In this document: positions 1-5,284 of the stretch, piece after piece
How positions within the stretch are numbered: the stretch's first letter is position 1
Layout: every line of letters begins with the position of its first letter
NCBI GenBank assembly: GCA_946481195.1
Contig: CAMLNG010000285.1
Location: 1 to 5,284 of the forward strand
DNA length: 5,284 bases
Reading direction: 5' to 3'
Source: an uncultured Chromatiaceae bacterium
GTDB taxonomy: Bacteria > Pseudomonadota > Gammaproteobacteria > Enterobacterales > Alteromonadaceae
Notes under the pieces: generated by a model
What the model saw: only the letters and a program-made list of their open reading frames with translations
What the model was told of the DNA's origin: nothing
Database searches by the model: none
Translations under genes and position numbers: made by a program

Positions 1-1
1 G

Positions 2-739
2 AGCCAACAAGGTGTGCTCAGCAACTACCGCGGCCAAAATGCCAATATGCATTTGTGCGAAGCCATGCTGGCTGCCTTTGAAGCCTGCGGCGAGCAATTG
101 TTTTTAGACCGCGCTTATACCCTTGCCACCAATATTGCCGTGCGGCAGGCCGATTTAACCGACGGTCTGGTGTGGGAGCATTACACGCCTGAGTTTAAAA
201 TCGATGTGGAATACAACAAAGACGACCCGAAAAATCTGTACCGGCCCTGGGGTTTCCAGCCTGGTCATCAGACCGAATGGGCCAAGCTGCTGTTAATTCT
301 GCACCGCCACCAGCCAGAAGACTGGATGTTAAACCGCGCCCGCGCTTTGTTTGACCGCGCTTATGAACAAGCCTGGGACCATCAGCACGGCGGTTTGATT
401 TATGGGTTTGCGCCGGATGGCCGCTGGTGTGACGACGACAAGTATTTCTGGGTGCAGGCCGAATCGATGGCCGCCGCTGCGCTGCTGTATCAGGCCACCA
501 ACAATATCAGCTACATGGCGGCTTATCAGGCGCTGTGGCAATACAGTTGGGAACATTTGGTTGATCACCAATATGGTGCCTGGTTCCGCTTGCTGACACG
601 GGATAACAGCAAAGTCAGCAATGAAAAATCCGCCGCCGGCGCTAAATGCGATTACCACACTTTATGTGCTGTGATTGAAGTGCTGCGTGGTATGGGCGTG
701 ACCTCTGTGACAAGCCCTGTCACAGGCAGCGAGGCTTAA
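2..739 (+). CDS. AGE-family sugar isomerase/epimerase, probable D-mannose isomerase (5' end outside window)
   Basis: This is the C-terminal part of an N-acylglucosamine 2-epimerase (AGE) superfamily enzyme, an (alpha/alpha)6-barrel cytoplasmic sugar isomerase. About 245 residues are visible; family members are usually near 400, so roughly 40% is missing upstream. The reading frame is open to the window edge, and the GTG at 14 is internal (Ser-Gln-Gln-Gly precedes it), so it is not taken as the start. Family motifs seen in order are YRGQNANMH (His codon 50-52), PWGFQPGHQTEW (His 266-268, Glu 275-277), WVQAES (Glu 461-463) and KCDYH (His 656-658). These match the active-site His/Glu positions known in YihS and mannose isomerases. 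The YRGQNANMH form recalls D-mannose isomerases (mannose to fructose), and the adjacent alpha-mannosidases support that. Sulfoquinovose isomerase, cellobiose 2-epimerase or another AGE specificity cannot be excluded. The tail after the last motif is short and Ser/Thr/Val-rich (SVTSPVTGSEA). The family call is firm; the substrate is inferred. Confidence 0.88.
   Translation, partial: SQQGVLSNYRGQNANMHLCEAMLAAFEACGEQLFLDRAYTLATNIAVRQADLTDGLVWEHYTPEFKIDVEYNKDDPKNLYRPWGFQPGHQTEWAKLLLILHRHQPEDWMLNRARALFDRAYEQAWDHQHGGLIYGFAPDGRWCDDDKYFWVQAESMAAAALLYQATNNISYMAAYQALWQYSWEHLVDHQYGAWFRLLTRDNSKVSNEKSAAGAKCDYHTLCAVIEVLRGMGVTSVTSPVTGSEA
705..725 (+). repeat. 8-bp perfect inverted repeat (hairpin) at the end of the isomerase gene
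   Basis: CTGTGACA (705-712) and TGTCACAG (718-725) are exact reverse complements separated by a 5-base loop AGCCC. A possible extra T-G wobble pair (704/726) would close the base. The hairpin is inside the last codons of the isomerase gene and ends 5 bases before the GAGG ribosome binding site of the next gene. No T-run follows, so it is not an intrinsic terminator. It could be an mRNA processing or stabilising hairpin, a modulator of downstream translation, or a protein-binding palindrome; the sequence alone does not decide. The coding constraint (VTSVTSPVTGS) may produce it by chance through repeated GTGAC/GTCAC-like Val-Thr codons. Confidence 0.6.
731..734 (+). promoter_or_regulatory. Ribosome binding site of the first GH92 gene
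   Basis: GAGG lies 6 bases before the ATG at 741, wholly within the last codons of the isomerase gene. It supports the ATG at 741 as the start. With a stop-to-start gap of one base it suggests translational coupling. Confidence 0.7.
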
Positions 740-740
740 T

Positions 741-818
741 ATGGGCCGGGGTCGGAATTTGCGGTTGGTCTGGCTTGCCGCCTGTGTACCTGTCGCAGGC
801 TTGCTGCTGAGTGCTTGT
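741..818 (+). other. Lipoprotein (signal peptidase II) signal sequence of the first GH92
   Basis: The first 26 codons give a basic n-region (Arg3, Arg5, Arg8), a hydrophobic stretch from about residue 9 to 23, and the lipobox LSAC ending at Cys26, the predicted lipidation site. The next residues are QQQLASPPTSP, a linker typical of lipoproteins. Asp is absent at the position after Cys, so the inner-membrane retention signal is missing. Confidence 0.88.
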
Positions 819-3140
819 CAGCAGCAACTAGCATCGCCGCCAACATCGCCGCTAACAGCAACTGAAGTTGACGAGCCTTTGCGCTGGGTCAATCCGCTGA
901 TTGGCACTGACGGTAAAGGCAAAACCTACCCCGGCGCCACTGTGCCTTATGGCATGGTGCAACTAAGCCCCGACAATGGCCGCAGTGGCTGGGACTGGAT
1001 CAGCGGGTACTTTTATCCGGACAGCCACATCGCCGGTTTCAGCCACCTGCATTTATCCGGTACCGGCGCTGGTGATTTATACGACATCTCGTTTTTACCC
1101 TTCAGTGGCGAGTTTTTTCAGATCATGCCGGCGGCCGCTGGCAAAGAGGCACAAGTACGCAGCGAACGCTTTAGCCACGCCAACGAAACGGCCAGCCCCG
1201 GCTATTACCGGGTGCTGCTGGAAGACAGTCAGATTGAGGTGGAATTAACCGCGGCGCTGCGCTCCGGGCTGCAGCGTTACCGTTATTTAAAACCCGCTGC
1301 GCCGGCCATGCTGCAGCTGGATTTAACCTACAGCCGCAACTGGGACAGTACCACTGCCACTTGTTTATATCAGCCTGATGCCTACACGCTCGCGGGTTAT
1401 CGTTTTTCCAGCGGCTGGGCTAAAGATCAAAAGGTGTTTTTTTACACTAAAAGTTCGGTACCGCTCCAGGCTGCCCACCGCCTACCAAAGGCATTGCCGG
1501 CGGATTTAAGCCAGTGCGCGCAAAGCGGACCAACCCTTTTTACCGCACAGTTTGCCGGCGACAGCAACACGCCACGACGTGAATTGCTGCTGCGCACAGC
1601 GCTAAGTTCGGTCAGCGTCGAAGGGGCCGCTGCCAATTTGGCCGCCGACCTTGCAACACAAAACTCGGCGGCTGAACAGCAAGCCGGTAACTTCGCTATC
1701 ACGTTGCAACAGGCCCAAGCCGCCTGGCGTACTGAACTGGCGCAAGTGCAGATTGACGCCGATGCACCAACCAAAACCCAGTTTTATACCGCGCTGTACC
1801 ACAGTGCCCTCGCGCCGCGCGTCTACAGCGACGCCGACGGCCAGTATCGTGGCCCGGATGGCCAGGTGCATCGGTTGCAGCGGAGCAATACCTCTGCAGC
1901 AGGACAGCCGCTGAGCAGCAATCAGCATTATGACTTTTTCAGTCTGTGGGACACTTTCCGCGCCTTGCATCCATGGAAAACGCTGTTTGATACGCCACGC
2001 CATCAGGCGATGATGTTAAGCCTTTTGGAGCATTATCAAATTGCCGGCCGGCTGCCGGTGTGGAACTTTCAGGGCAATGAAACCGACATGATGCTGGGTT
2101 ATCACGCCGTGCCGGTGTTGGTCGACAGTTACCTCAAAGGCCTGTTACCAGACCCGGACGGCAAACTCGGCGCTTTGATTCTGCAGGCCGCGCTTGAAAG
2201 CGCCAACGACCATCAGTTTGGTCTCGAGCGTTATCGAACGCTTGGTTATGTGCCATATAGCGAGCGGCCCTGGAATGTGGCCTTGACGCTGGAATACGCC
2301 TTTGATGACTCGGCCATTGCCCGCCTCGCCCACCGGCTTGGCAAGCGGGATATCGCGACTGAATTTAACCGCCGCGCACAAAACTATCGTCAGCATTTTG
2401 ATGCGGCCACAGGTTTTATGCGCGCCAAAGACAGTCAGGGCAAATTCCGCCTGCCGTTTGACCCGGAGGCTTATCACCCGGAAGATTATTGTGAAGCCAA
2501 TGCCTGGCAATACAGCTTTTTTGTGCCGCATGATGTGGCGGGGCTTATCAGCTTACATGGTGGTCAGCAGGCTTTTGTCGCCAAACTCGATGCGATGTTT
2601 TTAACCGGCCAGCAGAAAAAAGGCGTGGCAGATCCGGTGCATAACGTCGACTCACTTGGCGATAACCACGGCCTGCCGGAATGGATCTCCGGTTTTATTG
2701 GCCAATATGTGCATGGCAATGAACCGAGCCACCATGTGCCGTATTTATACGCTCTCGCCGGCCGGCCCGACAAAACTCAGGCCTTAGTGCGACAGATTAT
2801 GCGCACTTTATACCAGCCTATTCCGGATGGCCTGGCGGGTAATGAAGACGCCGGGCAGATGTCGGCCTGGTATTTGTTCAGCGCTTTGGGCTTTTATCCG
2901 GTCGACCCGGTGTCAGGTGAGTATGTGTTAGGCTCGCCGCTGGTTCGCCAGGCGATGCTGAAGCTAGGTAATGGTAAAGTGCTGAAAATTATCGCGAATA
3001 ATCAAAATGAGCAGCATCCATATGTCAATGCGGTGCGGCTTAATGGCAAGCTGTTGACCGGCCCTTTGCTGTCGCATCAGGCGTTGATGCAAGGCGGTGT
3101 GCTGGAATTTGATATGAGTGCGACGGCACACCTCTACTGA
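741..3140 (+). CDS. GH92 family alpha-mannosidase, predicted outer-membrane lipoprotein
   Basis: Complete 799-residue GH92 enzyme; the family comprises Ca2+-dependent, inverting exo-alpha-mannosidases. Residues 1-26 form a lipoprotein signal (basic start, hydrophobic core, lipobox LSAC with Cys26). Gln follows the Cys, so outer-membrane retention is expected. The N-terminal beta-sandwich domain runs from about 47 to 310 and contains VNPLIGTDG, YPGATVPYGMVQLSPD and GFSHLHLSGTGAGD (about 99-112). The (alpha/alpha)6 catalytic domain follows, with FFSLWDTFR (399-407), LPVWNFQGNET (438-448), YCEANAWQY (Glu585, predicted general acid), HGNEPSHH (658-665) and GNEDAGQMSAW (Asp703, predicted base). 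Length and motif order are typical and nothing is truncated. Cys584 beside the acid and Ala586 in place of the usual Gly are mild deviations. The start is supported by GAGG 6 bases upstream and by the signal peptide. It follows the isomerase by one base and precedes a second GH92 by 22 bases. Family and export are well supported; the linkage cleaved (alpha-1,2, 1,3, 1,4 or 1,6) cannot be read. Confidence 0.96.
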   Translation: MGRGRNLRLVWLAACVPVAGLLLSACQQQLASPPTSPLTATEVDEPLRWVNPLIGTDGKGKTYPGATVPYGMVQLSPDNGRSGWDWISGYFYPDSHIAGFSHLHLSGTGAGDLYDISFLPFSGEFFQIMPAAAGKEAQVRSERFSHANETASPGYYRVLLEDSQIEVELTAALRSGLQRYRYLKPAAPAMLQLDLTYSRNWDSTTATCLYQPDAYTLAGYRFSSGWAKDQKVFFYTKSSVPLQAAHRLPKALPADLSQCAQSGPTLFTAQFAGDSNTPRRELLLRTALSSVSVEGAAANLAADLATQNSAAEQQAGNFAITLQQAQAAWRTELAQVQIDADAPTKTQFYTALYHSALAPRVYSDADGQYRGPDGQVHRLQRSNTSAAGQPLSSNQHYDFFSLWDTFRALHPWKTLFDTPRHQAMMLSLLEHYQIAGRLPVWNFQGNETDMMLGYHAVPVLVDSYLKGLLPDPDGKLGALILQAALESANDHQFGLERYRTLGYVPYSERPWNVALTLEYAFDDSAIARLAHRLGKRDIATEFNRRAQNYRQHFDAATGFMRAKDSQGKFRLPFDPEAYHPEDYCEANAWQYSFFVPHDVAGLISLHGGQQAFVAKLDAMFLTGQQKKGVADPVHNVDSLGDNHGLPEWISGFIGQYVHGNEPSHHVPYLYALAGRPDKTQALVRQIMRTLYQPIPDGLAGNEDAGQMSAWYLFSALGFYPVDPVSGEYVLGSPLVRQAMLKLGNGKVLKIIANNQNEQHPYVNAVRLNGKLLTGPLLSHQALMQGGVLEFDMSATAHLY

Positions 3141-3148
3141 TCCAATCC

Positions 3149-3152
3149 GGAG
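3149..3152 (+). promoter_or_regulatory. Ribosome binding site of the second GH92 gene
   Basis: GGAG (within CCGGAGAA) in the 22-base gap lies 10 bases before the ATG at 3163. The spacing is slightly long but acceptable. The gap contains no promoter-like pair of boxes and no terminator, which supports co-transcription with the gene upstream. Confidence 0.65.
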
Positions 3153-3162
3153 AATTTGGTTT

Positions 3163-3225
3163 ATGCGTAAAACGCTGCTGTTGTTACTGACGGTCTGCAC
3201 CGGGCCACTGACTGCTGCGCCGGCC
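3163..3225 (+). other. Sec (signal peptidase I) signal peptide of the second GH92
   Basis: Residues 1-21 show a short basic start (Arg2, Lys3), a run of five Leu (5-9) and a small-residue end with candidate cleavage after Ala-Pro-Ala (residue 21, before Ser). Cleavage after Thr-Ala-Ala (residue 19) is less likely because Pro would follow. Cys12 does not fit a lipobox. The following segment to about residue 34 is a Pro/Ser/Ala linker before the GH92 domain. Confidence 0.75.
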
Positions 3226-5284
3226 TCTGATAGCCCTGCACCATATAGCCCGGCGCCATCGCAATATGTTGACCCGATGATCGGCACTGCCAACTTTGGT
3301 GCCACCCACCCCGGCGCGCAGTATCCGCATGCGCTGTTGTCGGTCGCGCCTTTTAATGTCGCTTTTGGCGGCAAACTCAACGCCTTTGACAAAGACGCCG
3401 CCTGGAACTCGCGGGTCTATATCAAAGAAAACCAGTTTTTAACCGGCTTTAGCCATGTCAATTTAAGCGGCGTTGGCTGCCCGGATTTAGGCGTGTTGCT
3501 GGCGATGCCAACCACAGGCGCGCTGCAACTCGACCCGGCGAAATACGGCAGCACTTATCAGCAGGAGCGCGCCAGTGCTGGCTATTACGCCACAACACTG
3601 AGCAAATATCAGACGCGCGCTGAAATGACGAGCACGCTACGCAGCGGCATCAGCCGTTACACCTTTCCGGCCGGGCAAGCGCATATTCTGCTGAATTTAG
3701 GCCTTGGTCTCAGTAATGAAAGCGGCGGGATGGCGAAGCTGGTGTCGGACACCGAAGTGGAAGGTTATCGCCAAATCGGTACTTTTTGTTATCACAGTGA
3801 ACAGGCACGACCGGTGTATTTTGTCGCGCGCGTCAACAAAGCACCAAAAGTGGCAGGTCTTTATAAAAAAATGCCGGCGGTGCGCGCGGTCGAGGCCGAC
3901 TGGAGTTCACATAACGCCAGTTACAAGCCTTACCCGAACTACCGTCAGGAACTGGCCGGCGATGATCTCGGCGCTTATTTCAGTTATGACCTGCAGCAAG
4001 GCGAGCAGCTGGAACTGCAGCTGGCGATTTCTTTTGTCTCTATCGCCAATGCCCGGCAAAACCTTTTGCAGGAACAACCCCAGTTTGCTTTTGACGCGAC
4101 CCGCAGCCAAGCCCGCGCCGCCTGGGACCAGCTGCTGAGCCGCATCGATATCGACGCCGGCACCGAAGATAAAATCCGTTTTTATACCGCGCTGTATCAC
4201 AGCCTCATTCACCCTTCAGTTATCAGTGACGTGAACGGTGACTACCCCAAATTTGGCCCGGCCGGCAGTGGCACTGGCAATAACAGCAGTCCGCGTTATA
4301 GCGTGTTCTCGTTATGGGACACCCACCGCAACCTGCATCCGTTGTTAAGTCTGGTGTATCCGGCGATTCAGACCCAGATGCTGCGCTCCGTGGTGGCGAT
4401 GGGCACTGAAGCTGGTTACTTGCCGAAATGGGAACTGGCCGGCATGGAAAAAGCCGTGATGGTCGGCGACCCGGCGACTGTGATGGTCAACGACAGCTAT
4501 CAGCGTGGTCTGACTGATTTTGATAGCGCCGCCGCTTATCAGGCGATGCGCCGCGCAGCTTTAACCCCTTCCAGTGTCAGCAAACCGGATTTCAGCGCCA
4601 AACCCGGCCAGCAACAAGCGGCGCGGATGCAGGCGAAAAACCCAGTCCGGCCCGAAAACAGCGATTATCTGGCGCTGGGTTATGTGCCGGTTGATGATGA
4701 AGGCCCCTTTGATGGCTCGGTGTCGACCAGCCTGGAGTATTATCTCGCCGACTTTAACCTCGCCGGCTTTGCCAAAGCATTAGGCTACGATGCCGATGCG
4801 GCGCGGTTTGCCGCGCAGGCGCAGCTGTTTAGCCGCGTGTTTGATAAAGACAGCGGTATGTTCAGACCGAAACAAAAAAATGGGCAGTGGCTTAGCAGTT
4901 TTAATCCAGACGGCGGACGCAATTTTGAACCGACGCCGGGTTATATCGAAGGCACCGCCTGGAATTACCGTTTTTATCTGCCGCACGCCATACCACAGCT
5001 GATTGCCTTAACCGGCGGCCCCGACGCCTTTCGCGCAGCGCTTGACCAGACATTCACGCTGAAAAAGTTTGATATGGCCAATGAACCGGATATCAGTTAT
5101 CCGTTTTTATACAATTACTTAGAAGCAGAGCGCCCCGGCAGCCGCACCGCCACCGGTCAAAGAGTGCATGAACTTATTCAGCAGCACTATGGCCTTAGCG
5201 CCGCCGGTTTACCCGGCAACGACGACGCCGGCACACTGTCGGCCTGGCTGGTGTTCAGCATGCTCGGCCTCTACCCGACGGAGC
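3163..5284 (+). CDS. Second, divergent GH92 family alpha-mannosidase, secreted (3' end outside window)
   Basis: The frame is open without a stop from ATG 3163 to the window edge, giving 707 codons plus one base; by comparison with the upstream paralogue about 75 residues are missing. A Sec signal peptide (MRKTLLLLLTV core) ends near Ala-Pro-Ala (about residue 21) with no valid lipobox (Cys12 is preceded by Val), so a soluble periplasmic or secreted enzyme is predicted. GH92 landmarks are YVDPMIGTANFG (35-46), HPGAQYPHALLSVAPFN (49-65), GFSHVNLSGVGCPDLG (95-110), FSLWDTHRNLHP (382-393), LPKWELAG (420-427), YIEGTAWNYRFYLPH (Glu596, predicted general acid), ANEPD (639-643) and GNDDAGTLSAW (Asp688, predicted base). 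Both catalytic carboxylates are present, so it should be active. It differs strongly from its neighbour: about 31 residues are missing between the acid motif and NEP, and NEPSHH is replaced by NEPDIS. A different linkage or aglycone preference is inferred. It is 22 bases downstream of the first GH92 and probably in the same operon. Confidence 0.94.
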   Translation, partial: MRKTLLLLLTVCTGPLTAAPASDSPAPYSPAPSQYVDPMIGTANFGATHPGAQYPHALLSVAPFNVAFGGKLNAFDKDAAWNSRVYIKENQFLTGFSHVNLSGVGCPDLGVLLAMPTTGALQLDPAKYGSTYQQERASAGYYATTLSKYQTRAEMTSTLRSGISRYTFPAGQAHILLNLGLGLSNESGGMAKLVSDTEVEGYRQIGTFCYHSEQARPVYFVARVNKAPKVAGLYKKMPAVRAVEADWSSHNASYKPYPNYRQELAGDDLGAYFSYDLQQGEQLELQLAISFVSIANARQNLLQEQPQFAFDATRSQARAAWDQLLSRIDIDAGTEDKIRFYTALYHSLIHPSVISDVNGDYPKFGPAGSGTGNNSSPRYSVFSLWDTHRNLHPLLSLVYPAIQTQMLRSVVAMGTEAGYLPKWELAGMEKAVMVGDPATVMVNDSYQRGLTDFDSAAAYQAMRRAALTPSSVSKPDFSAKPGQQQAARMQAKNPVRPENSDYLALGYVPVDDEGPFDGSVSTSLEYYLADFNLAGFAKALGYDADAARFAAQAQLFSRVFDKDSGMFRPKQKNGQWLSSFNPDGGRNFEPTPGYIEGTAWNYRFYLPHAIPQLIALTGGPDAFRAALDQTFTLKKFDMANEPDISYPFLYNYLEAERPGSRTATGQRVHELIQQHYGLSAAGLPGNDDAGTLSAWLVFSMLGLYPTE

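Noticed and set aside
706..724. CRP-like site TGTGA...TCACA
   Set aside because: The half-sites match, but they are 9 bases apart instead of the 6 required for a CRP site, and the position is inside an operon immediately before a start codon.
14..739. GTG at 14 as the true start of a short 241-residue isomerase
   Set aside because: The same frame is open to the window edge, the GTG lies only four residues before the YRGQNANMH active-site motif, and family members have about 160 residues ahead of that motif.
705..740. Intrinsic terminator between isomerase and first GH92
   Set aside because: The hairpin is not followed by a T-run; it is followed by a ribosome binding site and a start codon.
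1602..2003. Antisense open frame of 133 codons within the first GH92 gene
   Set aside because: It is fully inside a conserved GH92 coding region and its translation shows no family motif.
3142..3159. Weak CCAA...TTGG stem around the ribosome binding site of the second GH92
   Set aside because: Only four clean base pairs are possible with a long loop, which is not beyond chance.
2964..3392. Antisense open frame of 142 codons across the junction of the two GH92 genes
   Set aside because: It lies opposite the end of one well-supported gene and the start of another, has no recognisable domain and no convincing ribosome binding site; it is a shadow of the GC-rich coding strand.
3704..4138. Overlapping + strand frame of 144 codons inside the second GH92
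   Set aside because: The frame starting at 3163 carries GH92 motifs before, through and after this region without interruption, so this alternative frame is a shadow.
1782..4202. Near-identical 23-base stretch shared by the two GH92 genes (1782-1804 and 4180-4202, one mismatch) as evidence of recent duplication or gene conversion
   Set aside because: It encodes the conserved FYTALYHS motif of the family, and the rest of the two genes is far too different for recent duplication; motif conservation with shared codon preference explains it.

Overview
The window is a stretch of three tightly packed genes, all on the + strand, with no non-coding gap longer than 22 bases. From left to right they are: the 3' part of an AGE-family sugar isomerase/epimerase, most likely a D-mannose isomerase (about 2-739); a complete glycoside hydrolase family 92 (GH92) alpha-mannosidase with a lipoprotein signal (741-3140); and a second, clearly divergent GH92 alpha-mannosidase with an ordinary Sec signal peptide (3163 to the window edge, open at the 3' end). 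The 1-base and 22-base junctions, the shared orientation and the absence of a terminator point to one operon.

The genes fit one catabolic task. The two exported GH92 enzymes would cut alpha-linked mannose from mannan or N-glycan-type oligosaccharides outside the cytoplasm. The released mannose would be imported and turned into fructose by the cytoplasmic AGE-family enzyme. Such a route would not start from mannose 6-phosphate. No transporter, regulator or kinase is inside the window, so the import and regulation steps are inferred.

The host is probably a Gram-negative gammaproteobacterium of the Alteromonadales type. This rests on the lipobox followed by Gln, the moderately high GC with frequent TTA leucine codons, and the pairing of a YRGQNANMH-type AGE isomerase with GH92 enzymes. 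The genus cannot be fixed from the sequence.

The points most worth a second look are three. A perfect 8-bp inverted repeat lies just upstream of the first GH92 ribosome binding site. The second GH92 is about 31 residues shorter than the first between its catalytic-acid motif and its NEP motif, where linkage specificity is thought to be set. The two tandem mannosidases also appear to be sent to different places in the cell envelope. Apart from these, this looks like a recognisable sugar-utilisation locus rather than a new kind of system.
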